A DNA stretch of 64,000 nucleotides from Tenacibaculum lutimaris (GTDB taxonomy: Bacteria; Bacteroidota; Bacteroidia; Flavobacteriales; Flavobacteriaceae): NCBI RefSeq assembly GCF_003610735.1, contig NZ_RAQM01000006.1:394274-458273 (forward strand), written 5' to 3'. Each line of letters starts with the position of its first letter. Position 1 is the stretch's first letter. Shown here one piece after another: positions 25,518 through 34,413 of the stretch. The translations under genes and the position numbers were made by a program. The notes under the pieces are model-generated. The model was not told the origin of the DNA. It saw only the letters and a list, made by a program, of their open reading frames with translations, and made no database searches.

Positions 25518-28343
25518 TTAGTTGTTGATAGTCCATGAAATGTAGTATTGAGAACCAACAGCTCCTACTCCTGGAGCACTTAAGTATTCTTTTCCTGTTA
25601 AGTTAGAACCTCCTACTTTGAATATTGATTTAATTGATGGAATAGAGTAGTTAACTTGAGCATCAAGAACTGTTCTGTCTTCAATTGTTCCTTCTAAGAA
25701 AGATGACTCCCAATAAAATTCATCTTGCCAACGTAAGTTAACATTGAATCCGAAGTTTTCAAATAAACTTGTGTGTCCAAATTGTAATTTAACTTTATGC
25801 TCTGGCGTATTAAACCCTGCTTCAAAATCTGGATCTGAAGCTTGGTCAAAATCAAGCTTAGACCATGTATAGTTTAATCCAAGATCAAATCCGTTAAGAA
25901 CTTTTGTGCTTAAGCCTAATCCTAAACCGTATGAGCTAATATCTGCAGTAGAGTTTGTTCTAAAACCTACACCTGCATAATCTCCATTTTGTAAAGCTAA
26001 TAAAGCTAATTCTCCTTGTGTTACATTTGGAATACCACTTGGCTCTGTACTTCCTACTTTTCCGTAAAAAGGAACTGCTATGTTTTTAACAGAAATAAAA
26101 TCATTATAATCGTTATAGTAAGCACTTAAATCAATACCTAATTTATTTTCTCCTGTTGAGATTGCTCCACGATACCCTACTTCAAAAGATGTTACTTTTT
26201 CAGGTTTTACTAAATCAAAATTTGACTTTTGATATGTTCCTTCATCAATTGATTTTGCAGAAAAAGCATTAGTATATGCATCTCTACCCGTATATGTAGT
26301 TGTAGTTGAACCTAAGATTGCTGCTCCTGTTGGACTTAAATCTATTGGTGCAGAGGTAAATCTATCTAAGTTATCTTCGGCTGTACCTATTAAAGTTCCT
26401 CCTCCTGTATCTAAACCAATATATTGGTCTTGTGTTGTTGGATTACGGAAACCTGTTTGGAAAGATGCTCTGAAGTTATGGTTTTTCATTTCTCCTGCCG
26501 CATACGCTAACGATAAACGAGGTGAAACATTTCCATCAAAATTCATTGCTTTATCATAACGTGCAGATGCAGTTAACTTTAAACGATCATCTATCATTTT
26601 CTTTTGAATTTGTGTATATACACCAAATTCATCATAATCAATTGGTCCATCATTATCTGTATAAATTGTCCCAAATGAATTTAAGCTATACTGTCTGTAA
26701 GAACCTCCTACTTGTACTTCTGCCCAGTCGATATAATCACGTAAATTTAAGTTACCATCCACATGATACAATTGTGTATTGTCTTTAAATTTAGATCCTG
26801 TTTTTAAATCTGGATCACTAGTAACTTTATCAAAAGCTGCTTTAAACTCAGGTGTTCCTGGAATATAACGCCCAGTATCTGCTGCTTCTCTTGCTGCTTG
26901 ATGCATTTGTTTCTCAGACAATCCTTGTGGATTTCCAGCTAACATAATATCTGCATAGGTTTGAATATAATCTCCGAACCAATCTTCATTAGATTTCCAT
27001 TGCTTGTTTAAGTTGATTGCTGTAAAACGCGTATCGTAAGAATCTCCTGCGTCTTCACCTGTATAATATCCTCTTACAAAGAAGTTTTTACCTCTAACCT
27101 CTAACTTATGTTGCTCCATAAAGAAGTTAGCTATATTATATCTATTTTGTCCTTGATATATAGTATTTCCTCTACCGAATTTAGAATTCCAAATAATTTC
27201 TACACGGTCATTTCCTAAAGGGCGGAAATGTAATGCTCCTCCAAACTTCATGCTTTTTGCTTCATTACTCATCAAGTCAACTTCGTTATAACCTGTTCTA
27301 GTAACTCTCACGTCTGGAATAATCCCTAAACCTGAAGCTGTTCTTATATTTGTTCCTACTTCATCTCCGTAAACGTTTACACCGTCATAATCAATGGCAG
27401 AGTCTGCATCTCCTTCTCTTCTAAAACCTGCTTTGTATGTACCACCAACTCCTGATGTATTTCTATAATCTGTTGCGTGCCACTCTTCTCCTTTTAGGTA
27501 AGAAATGGTTGCTTTAGCTGCGAAATAGTCGTTAAATGTATGAGCCATACGCATACTAACATCGTAAAACTTATTATCTCCTGCTGCTTCTTGACTTGTT
27601 AAGCCACTTTTAACTACTGCACTAATTCCTTGCTCGTTAAATGGGTTTTTACTACGCATTAACATAATACCGTTAAATGCATTGGCACCATATAATGCAG
27701 AAGCTGCTCCTGGTAAAATCTCTACACTCTTCACATCTAATTCAGACAATCCTAATAAATTTCCTAATGAAAAGTTTAATGCAGGTGAAGAGTTATCCAT
27801 ACCATCTACTAACTGAACAAAACGCTCATTTGCAAATGCAGCAAAACCACGAGTGTTAACAGATTTAAATGTTAAACTACTTGTATTAATATCAACTCCT
27901 TTTAAGTTTTCTAAACCGTCATAAAAAGATGGAGCTGAAGTATTTTTAATTTCTCTAATATCAAAACGCTCAATTGTTACAGGTGATTCCATAACACGTT
28001 CTGGAGTTCTAGAAGCTGATACTACCACCTCATCTAATGAAGTAGCATTTTCGGTTAAACTAACCTCAACAACTTGATTGTTTTTAGTTATTTCAACTGT
28101 TTGTGTTTGATACCCTAAAGAAGATATTTCAATAGTAAACGGCGGGTTATCTGTTACTGTCATTGTAAACTTACCGTCAAAATCAGTAGAAGTCCCTACT
28201 GCTTTTCTTGAAACCTTAATGTTTGCTCCTGGAATAGGTTCACCTAAAGATACATCTTTAACTGTACCTGTAATGGTAGTTTGAGCAACCATTATTGCCG
28301 TGCCAAATAGCACAAATGCAACAAGTAATAGTTTTTTCATCAT
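25518..28343 (-). CDS. TonB-dependent receptor with carboxypeptidase-regulatory-like N-terminal domain
   Basis: 941 residues. A Sec signal peptide (about 1-20) is followed by a carboxypeptidase-D-regulatory-like beta domain (22-105; TTITGTVKDVSLGEPIPGANI, FDGKFTMTV). A plug domain follows at about 110-235 (EVVVSASRTPERV, NTRGFAAFANERFVQLVDGMD, SVEILPGAASALYGANAFNG), then a 22-strand outer-membrane barrel to the C-terminus. It imports an unknown ligand using TonB energy. No SusD partner is adjacent; the downstream partner is a GDSL hydrolase, so a lipid or ester-linked substrate is one possibility. Confidence 0.92.
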   Translation of the reverse strand: MMKKLLLVAFVLFGTAIMVAQTTITGTVKDVSLGEPIPGANIKVSRKAVGTSTDFDGKFTMTVTDNPPFTIEISSLGYQTQTVEITKNNQVVEVSLTENATSLDEVVVSASRTPERVMESPVTIERFDIREIKNTSAPSFYDGLENLKGVDINTSSLTFKSVNTRGFAAFANERFVQLVDGMDNSSPALNFSLGNLLGLSELDVKSVEILPGAASALYGANAFNGIMLMRSKNPFNEQGISAVVKSGLTSQEAAGDNKFYDVSMRMAHTFNDYFAAKATISYLKGEEWHATDYRNTSGVGGTYKAGFRREGDADSAIDYDGVNVYGDEVGTNIRTASGLGIIPDVRVTRTGYNEVDLMSNEAKSMKFGGALHFRPLGNDRVEIIWNSKFGRGNTIYQGQNRYNIANFFMEQHKLEVRGKNFFVRGYYTGEDAGDSYDTRFTAINLNKQWKSNEDWFGDYIQTYADIMLAGNPQGLSEKQMHQAAREAADTGRYIPGTPEFKAAFDKVTSDPDLKTGSKFKDNTQLYHVDGNLNLRDYIDWAEVQVGGSYRQYSLNSFGTIYTDNDGPIDYDEFGVYTQIQKKMIDDRLKLTASARYDKAMNFDGNVSPRLSLAYAAGEMKNHNFRASFQTGFRNPTTQDQYIGLDTGGGTLIGTAEDNLDRFTSAPIDLSPTGAAILGSTTTTYTGRDAYTNAFSAKSIDEGTYQKSNFDLVKPEKVTSFEVGYRGAISTGENKLGIDLSAYYNDYNDFISVKNIAVPFYGKVGSTEPSGIPNVTQGELALLALQNGDYAGVGFRTNSTADISSYGLGLGLSTKVLNGFDLGLNYTWSKLDFDQASDPDFEAGFNTPEHKVKLQFGHTSLFENFGFNVNLRWQDEFYWESSFLEGTIEDRTVLDAQVNYSIPSIKSIFKVGGSNLTGKEYLSAPGVGAVGSQYYISWTINN

Positions 28344-28509
28344 AATGTAAAATAATTTGTTAACTGCTTTGCAAAATACAATTTTTTTTCATTTACGAAA
28401 TATACCGCGTTCTTTTTTACTATTTTATTAAATTATTAGATATTTTTTTTACTAAATCTGAATTTTAGATTTTATTCTTGAAATATTATTTATCCTCTTA
28501 TACAAATTG

Positions 28510-28517
28510 TATTTTTG
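28510..28517 (+). promoter_or_regulatory. -7 element (TATTTTTG) for ribF
   Basis: Perfect TAnnTTTG. It lies inside the longest open frame starting at 28507, which argues that translation starts downstream, at the TTG at 28537. Confidence 0.55.
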
Positions 28518-28536
28518 CCTAAATTTATTCGTAACC

Positions 28537-29472
28537 TTGGAAATTACACATTCTATTTTTGACTTCACCCCTACTCAAAAAACAATAGTTACCATTGGTA
28601 CTTTCGATGGCGTGCACATTGGGCATCAAAAGATTATTGAAAAACTAGTGCATGAAGCAAAGTCTAGTGGAAAAAAATCAGTATTACTTACCTTTTTTCC
28701 ACATCCTAGAATGGTGTTACAAAAAGACATTTCTATCAAATTGATTAATACGATTGAGGAACGTGCACAACATCTTGAAAAATTGGGGTTAGACTATTTA
28801 ATTATTCACCCTTTTAGTAAAGAATTTTCAAGACTTACTGCTTTAGATTTTGTTCGAGATGTTCTAGTGAATCAACTTAACATTTCTAAATTAATTATCG
28901 GTTATGATCATCACTTCGGAAAAAACAGAGAAGGAAACATTGAACAACTAACCGAATATTCGCATTTATACGATTTTATAGTGGAAGAAATTCCTGCTCA
29001 AGATATTGACGAAGTTTCGGTAAGCTCAACTAAAATTAGAAAAGCGCTTTCTGAAGGACATTTAAAAACCGCCAACAACTATTTAGGATATAATTTTTCT
29101 CTTACAGGAAAAGTAGTGAACGGAAAACAGTTAGGTGGAAAAATAGGGTTTCCAACAGCTAATATTGATGTTCCTGAAGATTATAAATTGATTCCTAAAA
29201 CAGGCGTTTATGTTGTAAAATCTACCATAGAAAATAATTCTGTTTACGGAATGATGAATATTGGGAATCGTCCTACTGTTGATGGCGAGTATCAAACCAT
29301 TGAAGTTCACTTTTTCGATTTCAATCAAAACTTATATGACAAAGAGTTAACTATTGAATTGTTATACTTCTTAAGAGACGAACAAAAGTTCGATTCTGTT
29401 CCTGATTTAATATCACAACTCAAAAAAGACAAAGAAACTTCTTTAAACTACCTTAAAACAATTAGCCTCTAG
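28537..29472 (+). CDS. ribF: Bifunctional riboflavin kinase / FAD synthetase
   Basis: Makes FMN from riboflavin and then FAD. 311 residues from the TTG at 28537. The N-terminal nucleotidyltransferase domain has IGTFDGVHIGHQKI (HxGH) and STKIRKAL; the C-terminal flavokinase has GKIGFPTANID and MMNIGNRPTVDG, and EVHFFDFNQNLYD with the catalytic acidic residue. The frame extends ten codons upstream to another TTG at 28507, but that would overlap the promoter, and the family length (about 310) favours 28537. Own transcription unit; serS follows after 55 bases with its own promoter. Confidence 0.93.
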   Translation: MEITHSIFDFTPTQKTIVTIGTFDGVHIGHQKIIEKLVHEAKSSGKKSVLLTFFPHPRMVLQKDISIKLINTIEERAQHLEKLGLDYLIIHPFSKEFSRLTALDFVRDVLVNQLNISKLIIGYDHHFGKNREGNIEQLTEYSHLYDFIVEEIPAQDIDEVSVSSTKIRKALSEGHLKTANNYLGYNFSLTGKVVNGKQLGGKIGFPTANIDVPEDYKLIPKTGVYVVKSTIENNSVYGMMNIGNRPTVDGEYQTIEVHFFDFNQNLYDKELTIELLYFLRDEQKFDSVPDLISQLKKDKETSLNYLKTISL

Positions 29473-29474
29473 CA

Positions 29475-29505
29475 TTGCTTAAGTCTGTCGCATCTTTTAT
29501 CTTTG
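29475..29505 (+). promoter_or_regulatory. Canonical promoter for serS
   Basis: TTG (29475-29477), 20 bases, TATCTTTG (29498-29505), then a 22-base leader to the ATG. Fits the -33/-7 consensus in sequence and spacing. Confidence 0.75.
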
Positions 29506-29527
29506 CTTTTCTTAAAAAATTAAAAAG

Positions 29528-30802
29528 ATGTTACAGGTTCAGTTTATTAGAGAAAACAAACAAACTGTTTTAGACGGATTAGCAAAACGTAATTTTGCTG
29601 ATGCCGAAACAATTATTGAAGAAGTATTAACTGCTGATGAGACGCGTAGAGCTACACAAGTTTCTTTAGATAATGTTTTAGCTGAATCGAACAAAATATC
29701 CAAAGAGATTGGAGGTCTTTTTAAGTCTGGTAAAGTTGAAGAAGCAAATCAACTTAAAACAAAAACAGGTGAATTAAAGGAGCAATCTAAACAATTAACA
29801 GAAGAATTAAACTCTGCTGCTGATAAGTTAAACGAATTGTTATACCAAATTCCTAACATTCCGCATGCTTCAGTAAAAGCTGGGAAAAATGAAGAGGACA
29901 ATGAAGAAGTATTTAAAGAAGGAATTATTCCTGATTTAGGAGAAAACGCATTACCTCATTGGGAATTAGCTAAGAAATACGACATCATCGATTTTGATTT
30001 GGGTGCAAAAATTACAGGTGCTGGTTTTCCTGTATATAAAGGGAAAGGGGCTCGTTTACAACGTGCTTTAATAAACTATTTTTTAGATAAAAATACGGCT
30101 GCAGGTTACAATGAAGTACAAGTTCCTCATTTAGTAAATGAAGCTTCAGGTTTTGGTACGGGTCAGTTACCTGATAAAGAAGGACAAATGTACCACGTAA
30201 CTGGTGATAACTTATACTTAATTCCAACGGCAGAAGTTCCAGTAACAAATATGTTTAGAGATGAAATCGTACAAGAAAGTGATTTACCAATTACAGTAAC
30301 TGGTTACACTCCTTGTTTTCGTCGTGAAGCTGGAAGCTACGGAGCACATGTTCGCGGATTAAATCGTTTACACCAATTTGATAAAGTAGAAATTGTTCGT
30401 GTTGAGCATCCTGACAATTCATACAATGCTTTAAACGGAATGGTAGAACACATTAAAGAAATTTTACGTGAATTAAAATTACCATATCGTATTTTACGTT
30501 TATGTGGGGGTGATACAGGATTTACTTCTGCTTTAACGTTCGATTTCGAATTATATTCAACCGCTCAAGAGCGTTGGTTAGAAATTAGTTCTGCTTCAAA
30601 CTTTGAAACTTTTCAAGCAAATCGCTTAAAGTTACGTTTTAAAAATAAAGAAGGAAAAAGTCAATTAGTACACACTTTAAATGGAAGTTCTTTAGCTTTA
30701 CCTCGTGTGCTTGCTGGTATTTTAGAGAACTATCAAACTGAAAACGGAATTAAAATTCCTGAAGTATTGGTTCCTTACTGTGGTTTTGATATGATTGATT
30801 AA
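29528..30802 (+). CDS. serS: Serine--tRNA ligase
   Basis: Charges tRNA-Ser (and tRNA-Sec where present). 424 residues, the normal size. The N-terminal 110 residues form the antiparallel coiled-coil arm that contacts the long variable arm of tRNA-Ser (ESNKISKEIGGLFKSGKVEEA). The class II catalytic core shows LIPTAEVPVTN, motif 2 PCFRREAGSYGAHVRGLNRLHQF, and motif 3 NGSSLALPRVLAGILENYQ. A strong terminator follows. Confidence 0.98.
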   Translation: MLQVQFIRENKQTVLDGLAKRNFADAETIIEEVLTADETRRATQVSLDNVLAESNKISKEIGGLFKSGKVEEANQLKTKTGELKEQSKQLTEELNSAADKLNELLYQIPNIPHASVKAGKNEEDNEEVFKEGIIPDLGENALPHWELAKKYDIIDFDLGAKITGAGFPVYKGKGARLQRALINYFLDKNTAAGYNEVQVPHLVNEASGFGTGQLPDKEGQMYHVTGDNLYLIPTAEVPVTNMFRDEIVQESDLPITVTGYTPCFRREAGSYGAHVRGLNRLHQFDKVEIVRVEHPDNSYNALNGMVEHIKEILRELKLPYRILRLCGGDTGFTSALTFDFELYSTAQERWLEISSASNFETFQANRLKLRFKNKEGKSQLVHTLNGSSLALPRVLAGILENYQTENGIKIPEVLVPYCGFDMID

Positions 30803-30824
30803 TCAATCTTCAATATAAAAATGA

Positions 30825-30862
30825 AAAAATCCCAAGCCTCAATTACGAGACTTGGGATTTTT
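30825..30862 (+). terminator. Terminator after serS
   Basis: AAAAATCCCAAG (30825-30836) and CTTGGGATTTTT (30851-30862), with an inner CTC/GAG pairing in the loop. Confidence 0.88.
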
Positions 30863-30894
30863 AATTAATCAATCCCCATTGAAAAAAAATATGT

Positions 30895-31038
30895 TTAGTT
30901 GGCAACTACCGCTACCATTAATCTCTTGTATTTATTCATTTCTAGCAGTGCTTCAAAATATTGAGTTATTTGACCTTTTCTCATAAACTCATTTGCATTC
31001 TGCTTTGCTATCTCGTATTGTGTAGTAAAGTTTTTCAT
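30895..31038 (-). CDS. Small conserved-looking protein, 47 residues, function unknown
   Basis: In the 357-base gap between serS and the TPR gene, the minus strand holds ATG at 31038 to TAA at 30895. The product begins MKNFTTQYEIAKQNAN and ends MNKYKRLMVAVVAN: soluble, amphipathic helical, with a hydrophobic C-terminal tail. Its composition looks coding (Lys/Glu/Ala/Asn with regular hydrophobic spacing), and I recall similar short proteins in other Flavobacteriaceae, but cannot confirm this. No perfect -7 element was found upstream. The remainder of the gap holds only the serS terminator and the TPR-gene promoter. Confidence 0.6.
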   Translation of the reverse strand: MKNFTTQYEIAKQNANEFMRKGQITQYFEALLEMNKYKRLMVAVVAN

Positions 31039-31147
31039 AATTTACATTGTTTAGTTGTTTTACTAATAAGACAAAGTTCGTGCCAAAATGTTACAATCCT
31101 TTTCAAAAAAGCACCTCTTTTAATAGTATTTTAACAATTATGTTCAG

Positions 31148-31155
31148 TATTTTTG
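31148..31155 (+). promoter_or_regulatory. -7 element (TATTTTTG) four bases before the TPR-protein ATG
   Basis: Perfect TAnnTTTG, then ATAA, then the ATG at 31160; predicts a leaderless mRNA. No clear -33 TTG is seen. Confidence 0.6.
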
Positions 31156-31159
31156 ATAA

Positions 31160-32938
31160 ATGAAAAGAGCCGTTATTCTATTTAATTTACTGATATTTAG
31201 TTTGTTTTGTCACGCACAGCAAAACGAATTTATCATTGCTGAAAATTATTTTAGAAATAATGAATATGAAAAAGCAATTCAGTTATATAAAGAGTTATAC
31301 AACCAAAGTCCTTATAATACTACTTATTTAGAAAGATTAATTACTTGCTACCAAGAAACTGAACAATTTACAGTAGCTGAAGATCTTCTTTTTCAAAAGT
31401 TAAAAGAAAAACCAAATTTAGCATACCTACATGTTGTTCTTGGTCACAATTTTGAACGTCAAGAAAAAATAGACACTGCAAACAAACACTATCAATTAGC
31501 AATACAGTCCATTAATAACAAGGCTAATTACGGGGCTTTAATTGCTGGTATGTTTAAAAATTATAGCAAACTAGATTTGGCTATTGAAACCTTTCAAAAG
31601 ATAATGGATATAAATCCGAAAGCTAATTATGGTTTTCAAATGGCTCAAATTTATGGTGAGAAAGGTGATTTTAAACAAATGTTCGAATCATACATCGATT
31701 TGGTTGATAAGAACGAAGGCTACCTCAACAATGTTAAACGCTATGCTGGCAAATACTTAACTGATGATAGCGAGGATGAAAATAATATTCTGTTCAAAAA
31801 AGCTTTATTAAAAAGATCTATAAGCAACCCCAAAGACATATGGAACGATCTACTTTCTTGGTTATTTATTAGACAAAAACAATACAGCAAAGCACTTATT
31901 CAAAGCAAAGCATTATTTGCTAGAGATCCTGATAATTTAAATAGAATTAATGAAGTTGGTAAATTAGCTTTGGAAAATAAAGACTACGAAACCGCGAAAG
32001 AATGTTTTGATCTTATCATAGAAAACACCAATTATCCAAGAGATAAGTTTGCTGCAATAAACAACAATCTGAGAATAGCTATAGATACAAATCAACCAGA
32101 CATAGAACAACGTTTTGATGCTATTTTTAAAGAATACGGTATAAATTCAAAAACATTATTCACCCAAATAGCTTATGCCGATTATTTAACCTTTACCAAA
32201 AACACCCCTGAAGAAGCTGAAGTTATTCTACAAAAATCTTTAGATTTTTCTAACTCAAGGTTTATAAAAGCTTCTATAAAACTAAAATTAGGAGATGTTT
32301 TAGTGTACATGGGTAAATTCAATAAAGCCCTCATTTATTATTCACAGGTACAAACATCATTTAAAAATCATAATATTGGGCAAGAAGCTCGTTTTAAAGT
32401 AGCTCAAGCATCTTACTTTAAAAATGATTTTAAATGGGCTAAAGCACAACTAAAAGTTTTAAAAGGTTCAGCATCTCAACTTATTGCCAACGATGCAGCA
32501 AACCTGTTTTTAACTATTTCAGACAACGAACCTAAAGACAGTATATCTTCTGGATTGAAAGAATATGCTAAAGCCGATTTGTTAGCTTTTCAGAATAAAA
32601 ACGACAAAGCTATTGTTGTTTTAAGTGAAATTATTACAACTTATAGAGGACAAGCTATTGAAGACGAAGCCTTGTTTAAACAAGCTCAGTTATTTATTAA
32701 AAAGAAGCTATTTGATGAAGCTATTTTAAATTATGCTAAAATCATAGCCTTAGATAAAAAAGGAATTTATGTTGATGATGTATATTACTACATGGCAGAA
32801 TTATACAACAACGAATTAAATAACCCTGAAAAGGCTAAAGAATACTATCAAAAGATTATTTTTGACCACCCTTCGAGCATCTATTTAGTAGAAGCTCGTA
32901 AAAAGTTCAGAAAACTAAGAGGAGACGATGTTAATTAA
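31160..32938 (+). CDS. Exported tetratricopeptide-repeat protein
   Basis: 592 residues with a Sec signal peptide (cleavage after CHAQ, about residue 20). TPR-type helical pairs run through the whole protein: ENYFRNNEYEKAIQLYKELYNQSPYNTTYLERL near the N-terminus, HYQLAIQSI, ALIYYSQVQTSFKNHNIGQEARFKVAQASYFKNDFKWAKAQLK, and ends KAKEYYQKIIFDHPSSIYLVEARKKFRKLRG in YbgF/BamD style. It is probably a periplasmic scaffold. No enzyme domain is visible and the partner is unknown. Confidence 0.85.
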   Translation: MKRAVILFNLLIFSLFCHAQQNEFIIAENYFRNNEYEKAIQLYKELYNQSPYNTTYLERLITCYQETEQFTVAEDLLFQKLKEKPNLAYLHVVLGHNFERQEKIDTANKHYQLAIQSINNKANYGALIAGMFKNYSKLDLAIETFQKIMDINPKANYGFQMAQIYGEKGDFKQMFESYIDLVDKNEGYLNNVKRYAGKYLTDDSEDENNILFKKALLKRSISNPKDIWNDLLSWLFIRQKQYSKALIQSKALFARDPDNLNRINEVGKLALENKDYETAKECFDLIIENTNYPRDKFAAINNNLRIAIDTNQPDIEQRFDAIFKEYGINSKTLFTQIAYADYLTFTKNTPEEAEVILQKSLDFSNSRFIKASIKLKLGDVLVYMGKFNKALIYYSQVQTSFKNHNIGQEARFKVAQASYFKNDFKWAKAQLKVLKGSASQLIANDAANLFLTISDNEPKDSISSGLKEYAKADLLAFQNKNDKAIVVLSEIITTYRGQAIEDEALFKQAQLFIKKKLFDEAILNYAKIIALDKKGIYVDDVYYYMAELYNNELNNPEKAKEYYQKIIFDHPSSIYLVEARKKFRKLRGDDVN

Positions 32939-33014
32939 AGCAACAATCTTATTGTTTATCAACCAAGTAAAGCTTGTTTAATAAATTAATTCATCTCTCA
33001 CTAAATTATAAAAG

Positions 33015-33344
33015 ATGTACATATACAACGTAACCGTAAATATAGACGAAAGTATCCACGCCGAATGGTTAATTTGGATTGAAAACCATATCCCAGAAAT
33101 GTTAGCAACGGGGCATTTTATCAGTGCAAAAATGACGCAAGTACTAGTTGAAGAAGAAATGGGAGGAATTACATACTCTATTCAATATACCGCAAGAACT
33201 CGTGAAGATTTGGACAACTATTATAAATATAGTGCAGACAAATTACGCAACGATGGATTAAAAAAGTTTGCAGATAAAATGCTAGCATTCCGCACAGAAC
33301 TGAAAGTGGTGAATGAGTTTTACCCTACAGTAAATAGCAACTAA
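33015..33344 (+). CDS. DUF4286 family protein
   Basis: 109 residues, cytoplasmic. The sequence pattern MYIYNVTVNIDESIHAEWLIWIENHIPEML opens many Bacteroidota DUF4286 proteins, which adopt a ferredoxin-like/dimeric alpha-beta barrel fold (SIQYTARTREDLDNYYK, LRNDGLKKFADKMLAFRTELKVV). Function unknown. It is first in a run with a small membrane gene and rsmA, a neighbourhood I recall from other flavobacteria. Confidence 0.82.
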   Translation: MYIYNVTVNIDESIHAEWLIWIENHIPEMLATGHFISAKMTQVLVEEEMGGITYSIQYTARTREDLDNYYKYSADKLRNDGLKKFADKMLAFRTELKVVNEFYPTVNSN

Positions 33345-33345
33345 G

Positions 33346-33534
33346 ATGCAAGAAAAAATCTATCAAAAGAAAAAACTACTTATCATAGTAGGAATACTCA
33401 TAGCAACTTTAGGTGGAGTTATGGGATATTACACTTATGACAATAACCCTTGGGAAACCATTAGTGGAGTAATTAGTGGGATAGGTTTTGGACTAACATT
33501 TATAGCGTTAACAATAAAACCACCAACCAAATAG
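33346..33534 (+). CDS. Small two-helix membrane protein between DUF4286 and rsmA
   Basis: 62 residues with two membrane segments (about 9-27 and 38-57), glycine-rich (GILIATLGGVMGYY, SGVISGIGFGLTFI), and a basic N-terminus, so the ends are probably inside. The ATG is one base after the DUF4286 stop and rsmA follows 12 bases later, which implies translation from the same mRNA. Function not recognised. Confidence 0.7.
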   Translation: MQEKIYQKKKLLIIVGILIATLGGVMGYYTYDNNPWETISGVISGIGFGLTFIALTIKPPTK

Positions 33535-33546
33535 ATATAATAAAAA

Positions 33547-34350
33547 ATGACCGTAAGAGCTAAAAAACATTTAGGACAGCATTTTTTGAACGATGAAAAC
33601 ATTGCAAAAAAAATAGCTGATACTTTAACCGAAAACGGATACGAAAATGTATTAGAAATCGGTCCTGGAATGGGGGTTTTAACAAAGTATTTATTAGAAA
33701 AAAAGCCTAAAGTTACCGTAATGGAACTTGATTCGGAATCTGTAGTTTATTTACAAGACACCTTTCCTGTTGAACATATTAAACTAGACACCTCAAAAGA
33801 AAAATTTAATATCATTGAAGGTGATTTCTTAAAAAAGGACTTTACAGAAATATTTAACAAACAACAAGTAGCTATTATAGGAAACTTTCCTTACAATATT
33901 TCATCACAAATTGTTTTTAAGGCGATTGAAAACAGAGAGTATGTTCCAGAGTTTTCAGGAATGTTTCAAAAAGAAGTTGCTCAACGAATTGCTGAAAAAG
34001 AAGGGAGTAAAACTTACGGAATATTATCAGTATTAACACAAGCTTTTTACGATGCTGAGTATTTATTTACAGTTCCTCCTTCTGTATTCAATCCACCGCC
34101 AAAGGTAGATTCTGGAGTTATTAGACTTATCAGAAAAGAAAACTATACGCTTCCTGTAGATGAGAAATTGTTTTTTAGAGTGGTAAAAACTGCCTTTAAT
34201 CAACGAAGAAAAATGCTTCGTTCTAGTTTAAAATCTTTCAATCTTTCGGATACCTTAAAAGAAGAACCTATATTTGCGATGCGTCCCGAGCAATTATCGG
34301 TACAAAAATTCATAGAATTGACACAAAAAATAGCTCAAGACAATAGTTAA
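33547..34350 (+). CDS. rsmA: 16S rRNA (adenine1518/1519-N6)-dimethyltransferase
   Basis: Dimethylates two adjacent adenines near the 3' end of 16S rRNA late in 30S assembly (KsgA). 267 residues. [14 protein letters not shown] opens the family; SAM-binding motif I is [11 protein letters not shown], and the adenine-pocket motif IV is [21 protein letters not shown] and [13 protein letters not shown] are in the C-terminal lobe. A second, shorter relative is at 19417. Confidence 0.97.
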   Translation: MTVRAKKHLGQHFLNDENIAKKIADTLTENGYENVLEIGPGMGVLTKYLLEKKPKVTVMELDSESVVYLQDTFPVEHIKLDTSKEKFNIIEGDFLKKDFTEIFNKQQVAIIGNFPYNISSQIVFKAIENREYVPEFSGMFQKEVAQRIAEKEGSKTYGILSVLTQAFYDAEYLFTVPPSVFNPPPKVDSGVIRLIRKENYTLPVDEKLFFRVVKTAFNQRRKMLRSSLKSFNLSDTLKEEPIFAMRPEQLSVQKFIELTQKIAQDNS

Positions 34351-34413
34351 AAGCTTATTTTTAAGTTAGTTTTAGAATATTCAACTCTCTATTATCGGCT
34401 AAAATCGTAAACG

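Noticed and set aside
28507-28536. Upstream TTG start for ribF
   Set aside because: It would place the start codon before the -7 element, so it would not be in the mRNA; 28537 gives the normal length.
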